Of a stretch of 64,000 nt of DNA, positions 30,729 through 40,304 are shown in pieces. The notes below the pieces were generated by a model. It worked only from the letters and a program-made list of their open reading frames with translations, was not told the DNA's origin and searched no databases. The stretch's first letter is position 1; each line of letters begins with the position of its first letter. The position numbers and the translations under genes are program-made. Source of the stretch: an uncultured Lachnospiraceae bacterium (GTDB lineage: Bacteria > Bacillota > Clostridia > Lachnospirales > Lachnospiraceae); the NCBI GenBank assembly GCA_904395885.1, contig CAJFOF010000010.1, forward strand, positions 1-64,000. The letters are read 5' to 3'.

Positions 30729-31451
30729 TTAGTTAACGGTCTGCTTATCAACTGCCTGTTCTTCCTCTCCCGAAAAAAGCGGGCGCATTTCTCCATCCTC
30801 CCGGTGTTCCGTATCCTTCGGCATATATTTTTTAAATATAGCATGGAAAAAGAATGAGTTTATAAATGCGATCAGCGGAACGCCGAACAGCAGGAAAATT
30901 ACGGAAAACTGGGGTGCATAGAACATGGATAAATAGGCCAGGACTACGACAACAATATCAATGGCCACGATTCCTATAGTCTGCAGAATGTGACGTATTG
31001 ACATAAAAAATGCATTGAACAGCGTCCTCTTAACCGGATTGTAAAAACGGCTCTGCAAAGGAAACACATACACGAGAATACAGATATAGATCAGAGTCAT
31101 GGAGGCAAAGATCGTAATCATTATATTCCTGAAATTGGACGATTCTGTCTGCATCTTGATAAAGAAATACAAATCAAACCCCAGCAGGAACCCTACCACC
31201 AGCATAATCAGCCAGATAACGGTAGCCTGTTTAAAGTTCTCTTTAAATGATCTAAAATAGGAACGAATCGTATAACCGTCCTCGTCTCTTACCAGCTTTA
31301 AGGTCACATAATACATTGCCGTAGTGGACGCTCCGATGGTAACGATGGGGATGCTGGTAATAATCCACAAAATATTCAATACGATGAGATCACCGAATTT
31401 TCCAATAAAGCGCCATACAGGATTGTCGTAGTTAAACAGATTCTGCAGCAT
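30729..31451 (-). CDS. YesL/DUF624 family membrane protein
   Basis: LFNYDNPVWRFIGKFGDLIVLNILWIITSIPIVTIGASTTAMYYV. Confidence 0.88.
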   Translation of the reverse strand: MLQNLFNYDNPVWRFIGKFGDLIVLNILWIITSIPIVTIGASTTAMYYVTLKLVRDEDGYTIRSYFRSFKENFKQATVIWLIMLVVGFLLGFDLYFFIKMQTESSNFRNIMITIFASMTLIYICILVYVFPLQSRFYNPVKRTLFNAFFMSIRHILQTIGIVAIDIVVVVLAYLSMFYAPQFSVIFLLFGVPLIAFINSFFFHAIFKKYMPKDTEHREDGEMRPLFSGEEEQAVDKQTVN

Positions 31452-31635
31452 AAAAAGAATCTCCTCTTTCTAAAAGAATTATATGAAGTTCATTATAGCG
31501 AATCCCGACAGAAAAATCAACTTTCCCTTACATTTCATAAAATTTTTATAAATTTCTCTGCCGAAATATGGTATACTTCATAGATAACGCGCAGACATGC
31601 CGCCCTTCTTCGCCGGCGCTGTGCAAAACCAATGA

Positions 31636-32337
31636 ATGGGGATGAAATACACAATGTCTTTAAAAGATTCACTGAAAGCCGAGGCACAGGAAGAGCGGAA
31701 AAAACTGAAAGAGATGAGCTTCCGGGATAAGATCTGGTATATCTGGGAATATTACAAGATCCACATGCTGATAGGAGCTATTATCCTTTTTCTGTTGTAC
31801 GCCGGCGGCGTTATTATTTACCAGAAAACATTTACCACTCAGCTTAACACCATTATTATCAATGACACCGGCACTCTTTCCGACTATGAGGAGCTTACAA
31901 ATCGTTTCAAGGGCCACATGAATTACGGCAAAAAAGACCTGGTGGCATTTGACAACAGCATTTATCTCTCCTTTGACGGAGCCACTTCTGAGATGGGCTA
32001 CGCTTCCCTGGCAAAAGTCACGGCCATCGTCGCCAGCAGGGATCTGGATCTCATGATATGCGATCAGGACAGCATTGACCACTATGCCTCCAACGGAGGA
32101 TACATGGATCTTGAGGAAGTTCTTCCGGAAGATCTCTGGGAGCTGGTAAAGGATGATGCTTATTATACAGCGGATGAGGACGGCAGCGTACATCCCTTTG
32201 CCATTGATTTAAAAAACAGCCATTTTACAGAGTGGACCAACTGCGGTCTCAATCCGGCATACTTTGGGCTGGTCAGCAACTCCACACGTACAGAAACGGC
32301 CATAGAGTTTCTCCGCTTCCTTTATGAGGGGGAATAA
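31636..32337 (+). CDS. Conserved hypothetical single-pass membrane protein
   Basis: Amphipathic N-term then TM (MLIGAIILFLLYAGGVIIY); start may be the internal Met (MSLKDS). Confidence 0.7.
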   Translation: MGMKYTMSLKDSLKAEAQEERKKLKEMSFRDKIWYIWEYYKIHMLIGAIILFLLYAGGVIIYQKTFTTQLNTIIINDTGTLSDYEELTNRFKGHMNYGKKDLVAFDNSIYLSFDGATSEMGYASLAKVTAIVASRDLDLMICDQDSIDHYASNGGYMDLEEVLPEDLWELVKDDAYYTADEDGSVHPFAIDLKNSHFTEWTNCGLNPAYFGLVSNSTRTETAIEFLRFLYEGE

Positions 32338-33022
32338 AACTGGCCTCCGGCTCTCTGAGCCGCCGGAACCCCAGTTTTTCCGCCAGGCTTAAAGAAGGAA
32401 GATTGTCCGGCCAGATCCGCACGCAGAGACGGCATTCCAATTCCCAGTCAGCGTAGGCCATAATGGCCTGACAGGCCTCTTTGGCAAAATCCTTCCCCCG
32501 ATAAGGGGAAAAAACTTCATAACCCAGTTCCAGGTACTCCCCGCTCTCTTCTCCCGCTGCCTTCAGACGGCGGCAGGTCTCTTCATCTGGATTCCACACA
32601 CCGGCTCTTCCCAGCAGAAGGCCGGTCTTTTTTTCTTCTATCAGCCAGAGGCCATACTCGTAAAACTTATATTGGCCGTCAATGTATGCCTGAAAGGCCG
32701 CCTGATCGGGCCATTCTTTAAAAGGCCCCCATTTGATTAACCCATTCCAGTCGCTCTTCGCCGCTTCCCGGACCGTCACCCGCTCTCCGGCGCAGATAAT
32801 CCAGGGCAGTCCTGCCTTCCTTCTGGCTATCTGCTCTGCCAGCTTGGGGCTGACGCAACTCCAGTCCTGAGCTACCGCCGGAATCTCCACTCCCTCACAG
32901 CTTTTCCCAACGCCAAGAACGGCCCTCCCGGCCGCCTGGGCGGCCAGAAGAGCCTCTTTTTCGTCTGATACGACTACTGTGAAAGTCTGTCCTTCTATCC
33001 TGATCTGATAGTTTTTCATCAT
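32273..33022 (-). CDS. GNAT family N-acetyltransferase
   Basis: VTVREAAKSDWNGL...ELGYEVFSPYRGKDFAKEACQAIMAYA...NLPSLSLAEKLGFRRL. Confidence 0.85.
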   Translation of the reverse strand: MMKNYQIRIEGQTFTVVVSDEKEALLAAQAAGRAVLGVGKSCEGVEIPAVAQDWSCVSPKLAEQIARRKAGLPWIICAGERVTVREAAKSDWNGLIKWGPFKEWPDQAAFQAYIDGQYKFYEYGLWLIEEKKTGLLLGRAGVWNPDEETCRRLKAAGEESGEYLELGYEVFSPYRGKDFAKEACQAIMAYADWELECRLCVRIWPDNLPSLSLAEKLGFRRLREPEASFIPPHKGSGETLWPFLYVWSC

Positions 33023-33045
33023 CTTTTCCTCTCAGTTGGGAGGCA

Positions 33046-33564
33046 TCAACTGTGCTCCGGCTCCGGATACGTCTCGCCAAAGGTCTCGGCTGTGATGGTG
33101 CGGATCTTCTGCTCCTTCATTGGCCGGTCGCTGTAGTCCGTAGGCGTCTCTGCGATCTTGTTGACCACATCCATTCCCTCAATGATCTGGCCGAAAGCAG
33201 CGTACTGTCCGTCCAGATGAGGAGAAGTCTCATGCATGATAAAAAACTGAGAACCTGCAGAATCCGGATGCATTGCCCGCGCCATAGACAGAACGCCCGG
33301 TGTATGGCGCAGATCGTTCTGAAAACCGTTCTGAGAAAATTCTCCCTTGATGGTATAACCGGGGCCGCCCATTCCGTTTCCGTTGGGGCATCCTCCCTGA
33401 ATCATAAACCCGCGGATGACCCTGTGAAAGATCAGTCCATCATAAAAGCCTTTCTGAACCAAGCTTAAAAAATTGTTTACTGTGTTGGGAGCTACCTCTG
33501 GGTATAATTCCGCTTTCATTACATCGCCGTTTTCCATGGTGATGGTAATTACTGGATTTTTCAT
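33046..33564 (-). CDS. Peptidyl-prolyl cis-trans isomerase, cyclophilin type
   Basis: [55 protein letters not shown]. Confidence 0.96.
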   Translation of the reverse strand: MKNPVITITMENGDVMKAELYPEVAPNTVNNFLSLVQKGFYDGLIFHRVIRGFMIQGGCPNGNGMGGPGYTIKGEFSQNGFQNDLRHTPGVLSMARAMHPDSAGSQFFIMHETSPHLDGQYAAFGQIIEGMDVVNKIAETPTDYSDRPMKEQKIRTITAETFGETYPEPEHS

Positions 33565-33694
33565 GTTCCGTTCTCCTTCCTTTCACCAGGCCGATCACGT
33601 CAGCCCCATACGAATGATTCTACCAAATCCTTCCCGCCATTTCAAGCCTGTTGTATCGGCCACGCTCAATCCCCGGCCTTTCCTGCTCTGAGAT

Positions 33695-35503
33695 TTAATG
33701 AAACTGAGCCTGATACATCTGGTAATAAAAGCCCTTCGCACTCATCAGACTGCTGTGCGTTCCCTGCTCCACCACTTCCCCGTGGTTGATCACCAGAATC
33801 CTGTCAGCATTCCGGATCGTAGACAGCCGGTGGGCAATGACAAAGCAGGTTTTTCCTTCCATCAGCTTTCGCATAGCCTCCTGAATCCGCACTTCCGTTC
33901 TGGTATCCACGTTGGAAGTTGCTTCATCCAGTATCAGCATCCGGCAATCCTGAAGCATGGCCCTGGCTATGGTCAGAAGCTGTTTCTGTCCTTTTGAGAT
34001 ATTGGCCCCGTCTTCCCTCAGCACCGTCTCGTATCCGTTGGGAAGCTGCATAATAAAAGAATGGATATAAGCTGCTTTTGCTGCCTTCTCTATCTCTTCT
34101 CTGCTTACCCCCTCCCGGCCATAAGCAAGATTCTCATAGACCGTTCCGTGAAACAGCCAGGTATCCTGAAGAACCATTGCATAAGCTTTCCGCAGGCTCT
34201 TTCTGGTAATTCCCCGTATATCCTTTCCGTCCACCCGTATTTCTCCACGCTCTGCATCGTAAAAACGCATGAGTAAATTAATGAGGGTTGTCTTTCCTGC
34301 TCCCGTAGGTCCCACAATCGCAATAAGCTGACCGGGTTCTGTAGTCAGAGAGAGGTCTTTTAAGATGGTTCGTCCAGGCTCATATCCAAAATCCACATGT
34401 GAAATCTCTACTTTCCCCTGGACATCCTGCCCTTCTGCCCCCAACTCCACAGCATCCGGCCCATCCTCCGGTTCCGGAAGTTCATCCATCAGGGTAAACA
34501 CTCTCTCGGCTGCCGCAATCGCCGACTGCAGATCACTGACAATATTTGCAGCCTCGTTGATAGGCCCCGAAAACTTTCGGGAATACAGAACAAACGATGA
34601 TATCTGGCCAATTCTCATCATACCGTATAAATAAAGGAACGCTCCAAATACGCTGATCAGGGAAAGGGACAGATTGTTAATAAAATTGACCATCGGGCCA
34701 ACCATGCTTCCATAATATTCTGCCCTGTAATAAGCCTCTACAGAATCCCTGTTCTTTTCCGCAAAATCATGGATTGCCTTTTCTTCCCCACAGTAGGCTT
34801 TTGTCGTTTTCTGCCCCGTAACCATCTCTTCTGCAAAACCGTTGAGGCGGCCGAAGCTGGCAGATCTGGCCCGGAACAAAGGCCGGGTCTTTCCGGTAAT
34901 GTACCGGGTGATCAGAGCCGACAGGGGAACTGTCACAGCGAACACCAGCACCAGTCTTGGAGAAATTGCCACCATCATTCCCAAGGCGCCGGCGATGGTA
35001 ATCACTGTCGTCACCATCTGAATCAGATCGCTGGAAAGAGATTCATTGACTGTATCAATATCATACGATATCCTGCTGATGATATCGCCTGTCTGATGAA
35101 AATCGTAGTACCCCACAGGCAGGGCCAGCATCCGGTCAAAAACATCCCTTCGCATCTGATAAACCACCTTCCGGCTGATTGTGATCATCAGAACGTTTAG
35201 CAGATAGGACAGGGCCGAGGAAGCCACATAAAACAGCACCATCCATCCGGCATAATAAAAAACCCGCTTAAAGTCTACGCTTCCTATTCCTGGCTCTATG
35301 GCATCGATCGCGTATCCGGAAAGCATAGGTCCCATAAGCGAAAATACGTTGCTGGCAACCGTCATAGCAAAGGCCAGAACCATCAAAAAGCGGTATTTCA
35401 TCAGGTAAGTTCCAAGCCGCAAGATAGTATGCTTTCTTTTTTTCATAAAATGAAGGGCAGATCCGGCATCTGCTACCCCGTCTGTTCTTCCATGAGGCCC
35501 CAT
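33695..35503 (-). CDS. ABC exporter, permease-ATPase half-transporter
   Basis: TM domain, Walker A GPTGAGKTT, ABC signature-region ISKGQKQLL, Walker B LILDEATSNVD. Confidence 0.95.
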   Translation of the reverse strand: MGPHGRTDGVADAGSALHFMKKRKHTILRLGTYLMKYRFLMVLAFAMTVASNVFSLMGPMLSGYAIDAIEPGIGSVDFKRVFYYAGWMVLFYVASSALSYLLNVLMITISRKVVYQMRRDVFDRMLALPVGYYDFHQTGDIISRISYDIDTVNESLSSDLIQMVTTVITIAGALGMMVAISPRLVLVFAVTVPLSALITRYITGKTRPLFRARSASFGRLNGFAEEMVTGQKTTKAYCGEEKAIHDFAEKNRDSVEAYYRAEYYGSMVGPMVNFINNLSLSLISVFGAFLYLYGMMRIGQISSFVLYSRKFSGPINEAANIVSDLQSAIAAAERVFTLMDELPEPEDGPDAVELGAEGQDVQGKVEISHVDFGYEPGRTILKDLSLTTEPGQLIAIVGPTGAGKTTLINLLMRFYDAERGEIRVDGKDIRGITRKSLRKAYAMVLQDTWLFHGTVYENLAYGREGVSREEIEKAAKAAYIHSFIMQLPNGYETVLREDGANISKGQKQLLTIARAMLQDCRMLILDEATSNVDTRTEVRIQEAMRKLMEGKTCFVIAHRLSTIRNADRILVINHGEVVEQGTHSSLMSAKGFYYQMYQAQFH

Positions 35504-35521
35504 CTGTCTCTCCCCTTTCTT

Positions 35522-37255
35522 TTACCCAATCTCCATCTGGGATCTTCCAATCTCGCGGTAGATCTGGCAGCTCTCCATCAGTTCCCTATGTGTTCCATAT
35601 CCCAGCACTTCGCCCTCTTCCAGAACCAGAATGTGGTCAGCATTCATGACAGAGCTGATTCTCTGAGCAATCACGATACAGGTGGTTCCGGCAAAGTATT
35701 TCCGCAGTTCCTGCCGCAAAGCGGCGTCAGTCTTATAATCCAGCGCACTGGATGAATCATCCAGAATCAATATCTCCGGGTGAGCCGCCAGGGCCCGTGC
35801 AATCAAAAGTCTCTGTTTCTGACCGCCGCTTAAATTGGCCCCGCGGATGTCCAGCCGCTCTTTGATTCCACCTTTTTCCCCCACAAACTCTTCCGCTCTG
35901 GCATGAGCCACGGCTTTCTGAACCTGATCTTCCGTCATGTGCCTGCCCATATTAATGTTTTCATAAATACTGTTCTCAAAGAGAACATCATTTTGAAACA
36001 CAGCGCCGAACTTTTTCCGCAGCGCTTTCAAATCCATGCTCCGGATATCCTGCCCGTCGATTCGGATTGTACCCTGATTGATATCATAAAATCGCATTAA
36101 AAGATTTACAATGGCCGATTTGCCAGATCCCGTAGCCCCAATAATTCCCAGAGTCTCCCCTTTCTCCAATCGGAATGAGATGTCCTGCAAGGTGCTGCGT
36201 TCCTTCCCCTCCTGATAGGTAAAGGTCACGTGGTCAAATTCAATATGAGGCGTCTTTCTTCCCTCTGTCCGATCCTCCGGCCCGTTCACCGTTTTAAAAA
36301 GCTCCCGCTCGTCCTCCGCATCCAGCACCTGAACCACTCTTTTTGCCGAAGCTGCCGCCTTTGAGAGGATAATGAACATTCTTGAAATTGACAGAAGTGC
36401 ATTGAGGATAATCGTAAAATACGTCATAAACGCCAGAATCTTCCCCACTTCTGTGACGCCGGAATTGACCCGATAAGCCCCCAGCAGGATCACGCCCACC
36501 AGCCCCAGATTCAGAAGGATATTCATAGCCGGGTTGGTAACTGCCGTAACAACTGTGGCCTTCCGCTCCCGCTCAACCACCTCTCTGTTGATCTGGTCGA
36601 ACCGCCTCCGCTCATAATCATCTTTTGACAATGCTTTAATGACCCGTATTCCTGCAATGTCTTCCCGAACCAGACGTACAAACCGATCCGTGCTCTCCTG
36701 AAGCGCAGAAAACATGGGAATACTCTTTTGGGAGACTACAACTACCACAGCGGTCAAAAGGGGGAGGGTCGCCAGCAGAATGCCGGCCAAAGCCGGGTCC
36801 AGCGACATTGTCATGGCAATTCCGCCGATCAGCAGGATCGGCGCCCGAACGCCCAGCCGCTGGATTCTTGCCAGCATTTGGTGGATATTATAAGTATCAG
36901 AAGTAAGCCTGGAAATTAAAGACGGTCTGGTCAGCTCATCCGCCTGCCGGTTAGACAGATACATAACCTTGGTAAACAGATCTTCCCGTATGGTATAAAC
37001 TGCGTCGCTTGCCACTCTGGAGGCCATCCTGTTGGCAAGGACATTAAAAATGACTGAAAGAACGGAGCAAGCTACCATAAAGCCGCCCCATAAAAGAATT
37101 TCTTTTGTCTGATTAGCTGGTATAACCTCATCAATCATATAAGCTAAAGCCCATGGCAAGAAAAGATCCATCAGGGTACCCGAAAATTTGATAAAAAGTC
37201 CCCACGCCATTCTCAGGTAATAAGGCTTTAAATAGTAAAAAAAGATTCTTTTCAT
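35522..37255 (-). CDS. ABC exporter, permease-ATPase half-transporter
   Basis: Walker A GATGSGKSA, signature LSGGQKQRL, Walker B LILDDSSSALD; start trimmed to MKRIFFYYLKPYY (uncertain). Confidence 0.94.
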   Translation of the reverse strand: MKRIFFYYLKPYYLRMAWGLFIKFSGTLMDLFLPWALAYMIDEVIPANQTKEILLWGGFMVACSVLSVIFNVLANRMASRVASDAVYTIREDLFTKVMYLSNRQADELTRPSLISRLTSDTYNIHQMLARIQRLGVRAPILLIGGIAMTMSLDPALAGILLATLPLLTAVVVVVSQKSIPMFSALQESTDRFVRLVREDIAGIRVIKALSKDDYERRRFDQINREVVERERKATVVTAVTNPAMNILLNLGLVGVILLGAYRVNSGVTEVGKILAFMTYFTIILNALLSISRMFIILSKAAASAKRVVQVLDAEDERELFKTVNGPEDRTEGRKTPHIEFDHVTFTYQEGKERSTLQDISFRLEKGETLGIIGATGSGKSAIVNLLMRFYDINQGTIRIDGQDIRSMDLKALRKKFGAVFQNDVLFENSIYENINMGRHMTEDQVQKAVAHARAEEFVGEKGGIKERLDIRGANLSGGQKQRLLIARALAAHPEILILDDSSSALDYKTDAALRQELRKYFAGTTCIVIAQRISSVMNADHILVLEEGEVLGYGTHRELMESCQIYREIGRSQMEIG

Positions 37256-37368
37256 AATTCTGATTCTCTCATTCTGCCTTCTGTTTTTGGTCTTTGGCAT
37301 CTGCGTAGATCTATGTTATTATACCTCTTCCAAAAACTTTCTGCAAATGCAAAGTTGGCAAAACAGGA

Positions 37369-37397
37369 TTGACAATCTGGTTAGTGAGTGCTAATCT
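37369..37397 (+). promoter_or_regulatory. Promoter of mini-fur gene
   Basis: TTGACA - 17 bp - TAATCT. Confidence 0.7.
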
Positions 37398-37421
37398 ATT
37401 CTATGGTTAGATTTAGCTAAC
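37380..37421 (+). promoter_or_regulatory. Two TTAG-N6-CTAA operator-like dyads
   Basis: GTTAGTGAGTGCTAAT (37380-37395) and GTTAGATTTAGCTAAC (37406-37421). Confidence 0.65.
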
Positions 37422-37442
37422 TTCTAAGGGGGAATCTTTGTC

Positions 37443-37706
37443 ATGGTACACAAGAAGCAGGTTATTGAGGAATTTCATAAGCGCGGGAAGCGCATCACAC
37501 AGCAGCGACTGGTCATTCTTGATATTCTTTCCGAAAAAGAATGGTCGAGCTGCAAAGAAATATACTGGGAAGCGTCCAAACGCGATCCCTCCATCGGTCT
37601 GTCTACTGTCTATCGGACCATCAGCACGCTGGAGGAGCTAGGGATTTTAAAACGTGGCTACCAGTACCTGTCCCCGCCTGAGGAAGATGAAACTTTGCTG
37701 TATTAA
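37443..37706 (+). CDS. Fur-like DNA-binding-domain-only regulator (87 aa)
   Basis: VIEEFHKRGKRITQQRLVILDIL...LSTVYRTISTLEELGIL; stops before the Fur dimerisation/metal domain. Confidence 0.85.
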   Translation: MVHKKQVIEEFHKRGKRITQQRLVILDILSEKEWSSCKEIYWEASKRDPSIGLSTVYRTISTLEELGILKRGYQYLSPPEEDETLLY

Positions 37707-37730
37707 GGGCCTTTATTGACAAAATTTTTC

Positions 37731-37756
37731 GCTAAGTGCAGTTAGCATTGACTAAT
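37731..37756 (+). promoter_or_regulatory. Two overlapping TTAG/CTAA dyads upstream of the small-ORF/DUF6110/ATPase genes
   Basis: GCTAAGTGCAGTTAGC (37731-37746) and GTTAGCATTGACTAAT (37741-37756). Confidence 0.6.
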
Positions 37757-37821
37757 CTAATCTATTTTTGTTACTCTTGGGCAAACCAAAAAAGCCATAT
37801 AAAAAATGAGGAGTGATGGAG

Positions 37822-37902
37822 ATGAAAAAACACCGGTTCTGGGCCTGTGCTATGGCCTTTTGCTTTTTTATGGTCATGTATACTGGTTACAAACACAAAT
37901 AG
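37822..37902 (+). CDS. 26-aa putative small membrane protein (not in ORF track)
   Basis: MKKHRFWACAMAFCFFMVMYTGYKHK*; SD-like GAGGAGTGATGGAG upstream; its stop overlaps the AGGAGG of the next gene. Confidence 0.6.
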   Translation: MKKHRFWACAMAFCFFMVMYTGYKHK

Positions 37903-37914
37903 GAGGACAGAAAT

Positions 37915-38211
37915 ATGTTAAATTGTTTTGATTGGAAAAAGATTACTATTTTTGCAGGCGGAGTTCTCTTCGGTACAGCCGGAATCAAAGTTCTGGGCAG
38001 TAAAGATGCAAAGAAGCTCTATGTCAACTGCGTAGCTGCCGGCCTTCGTGCAAAGGAGAGCATTATGACTACAGCCACGACTGTTCAGGAAAATGCTGAT
38101 GACATTCTGGCTGAGGCTCAGGAGATCAACCGTAAAAGAGCAGAGGAAGAAGAGGCCAGGTTCTTTGAGGGGGAGAAAGAAGAATCTGCCGATGAGGCAG
38201 CTTCTAACTGA
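37915..38211 (+). CDS. DUF6110-like protein
   Basis: FDWKKITIFAGGVLFGTAGIKVLGSKDAKKLYVNCVAAGLRAKESIM; strong AGGAGG SD. Confidence 0.8.
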   Translation: MLNCFDWKKITIFAGGVLFGTAGIKVLGSKDAKKLYVNCVAAGLRAKESIMTTATTVQENADDILAEAQEINRKRAEEEEARFFEGEKEESADEAASN

Positions 38212-38216
38212 GACAC

Positions 38217-40292
38217 ATGAAATTTGAAATTAAACATGAACTTCCCGGACGGATTCGGATTCATCTGAGGCAAACAAAGATGACAATACGGGAAGCGGAT
38301 CTATTCTCTTTTTATCTCTCCTCCCTCCCCATGGTGAAAAAGGCTGTCGTGTATGAACGGACTGCCGATGCTGCTATCGTATTTGACGGCAGCCGCCAGG
38401 AACTGATCGACCATATTCTTCAATTTCGCTACGAAGATAGAACCCTGGATGAAATCGTTCCACAGGAGAGCGGCAGAGCCTTAAATCAGGAATATAAAGA
38501 AAAGCTGCTCCAAAAATTGGCTGTCCGTGCATTCACTACGGTATTTTTTCCAGCCCCTCTGCGTGCAGTCTATACCCTACTCCAGTCGTTAAAATATCTG
38601 GCAAAAGGAATCCGGTGTCTTGCAGAACGAAAACTGGAGGTAGAAGTGCTGGATGCCACAGCTATATCGGTATCCATGCTGAGAATGGATTTCAACACTG
38701 CTGGTTCTGTCATGTTCCTTCTGGGAATCGGAGAGCTGCTGGAGGAATGGACTCACAAAAAATCCGTAGGCGATCTGGCCCGAAGTATGTCTCTTAAAAT
38801 TGAGAAGGTGTGGCAGGAAGCCGATGGCTGTGAAGTTCTGGTTCCAATCTCTCAAATCCGGGAAGGCGACCGGATCATTATCCATACCGGCAACGTCATC
38901 CCCCTTGACGGCATTGTCGTTTCTGGTGAAGCTATGGTAAATCAGGCTTCTATGACAGGGGAATCCATTCCGGTAAGGAAAGCCGCAGGAAATTACGTCT
39001 ATGCTGGTACTGCCGTCGAGGAGGGCGCTATTACGCTATGCGTCAAAAAGGAGGCCGGCGCTACCCGGTATGAGCGCATTGTTACTATGATTGAAGAATC
39101 CGAAAAGCTGAAATCATCTCTAGAAAGCAGAGCTTCCACCTTGGCAGACGCTCTGGTTCCCTGGAGCCTGGGAGGTACCATCCTCACATGGTTTCTTACT
39201 CGAAATGTTTCAAAGGCACTGTCCATCCTCATGGTAGACTTTTCCTGCGCTCTGAAGCTGTCCATGCCCTTGTCAGTTCTGTCAGCAATGCGGGAAGCCA
39301 GCACCTATCACATCACAGTGAAAGGCGGCTCTTATCTGGAGGCGATCTCAGAGACCTCCACCATCGTGTTCGACAAAACAGGAACCCTGACCAAGGCAAA
39401 GCCAACGGTAGCAGCCATTATCCCGTTTGAGGGGCGAAACGCTGACGAAATGCTTCGAATCGCAGCCTGTCTGGAGGAACACTTTCCCCATTCCATGGCG
39501 AACGCAGTGGTCCAGGAATCCATAAGGCGGGGTCTGGTTCACGAAGAAATGCATTCCAAAGTGGATTACATCGTAGCTCACGGAATTGCCTCCTATATTG
39601 GAGATAATAGGGTGGTAATCGGAAGCAGTCATTTTGTTTTCGAGGACGAGAACTGTACTGTACCCGAACGGGAACAGGAAAAATTTAACTCTCTGTCTCC
39701 TGAATATTCCCACCTTTATATGGCTATGGGCGGAAGGCTTGCCGCTGTGATCTGTATCGAAGATCCACTGCGGGAAGAAGCTGCGGAAGTAATTCGCGCT
39801 CTGCGCTGTCTGGGAATTTCAAAAATTGTCATGATGACCGGAGACAGTGACCGAACCGCCCGGTCTGTTGCCTCAAAAATTGGGGTTGACGAGTATTATT
39901 CAGAAGTCCTCCCGGAAGACAAAGCTCAGTATATTGAAAACGAAAAGAAGAATGGCCGGAAAGTGATTATGATTGGCGATGGTATCAACGATTCCCCGGC
40001 TCTCTCCGCTGCAGATGTCGGCATCGCCATCAGCGAGGGCGCTGAAATCGCCAGGGAAATTGCAGATATCACCATCTCCGAAGACGCCCTGTGGCAACTG
40101 GTGACCTTAAAATCTCTCAGCAATGCTCTTATGAAACGCGTCCGGACCAATTACCGGTCTGTCATTGGGTTTAATCTGGGCCTGATCTGCCTTGGTGTCG
40201 TCGGCATTCTTCCCCCTGCAACCTCGGCACTTCTCCACAATACTTCTACTCTGGTCATCAGTCTGAAAAGCATGACCAATTTACTAAAATAA
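38217..40292 (+). CDS. Heavy-metal-transporting P1B-like P-type ATPase
   Basis: TGESIPV, DKTGTLTKAKP, MMTGDSDRTA, GDGINDSPAL; non-canonical FSC membrane motif. Confidence 0.93.
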   Translation: MKFEIKHELPGRIRIHLRQTKMTIREADLFSFYLSSLPMVKKAVVYERTADAAIVFDGSRQELIDHILQFRYEDRTLDEIVPQESGRALNQEYKEKLLQKLAVRAFTTVFFPAPLRAVYTLLQSLKYLAKGIRCLAERKLEVEVLDATAISVSMLRMDFNTAGSVMFLLGIGELLEEWTHKKSVGDLARSMSLKIEKVWQEADGCEVLVPISQIREGDRIIIHTGNVIPLDGIVVSGEAMVNQASMTGESIPVRKAAGNYVYAGTAVEEGAITLCVKKEAGATRYERIVTMIEESEKLKSSLESRASTLADALVPWSLGGTILTWFLTRNVSKALSILMVDFSCALKLSMPLSVLSAMREASTYHITVKGGSYLEAISETSTIVFDKTGTLTKAKPTVAAIIPFEGRNADEMLRIAACLEEHFPHSMANAVVQESIRRGLVHEEMHSKVDYIVAHGIASYIGDNRVVIGSSHFVFEDENCTVPEREQEKFNSLSPEYSHLYMAMGGRLAAVICIEDPLREEAAEVIRALRCLGISKIVMMTGDSDRTARSVASKIGVDEYYSEVLPEDKAQYIENEKKNGRKVIMIGDGINDSPALSAADVGIAISEGAEIAREIADITISEDALWQLVTLKSLSNALMKRVRTNYRSVIGFNLGLICLGVVGILPPATSALLHNTSTLVISLKSMTNLLK

Positions 40293-40304
40293 TCCTATTG
40301 ATCC

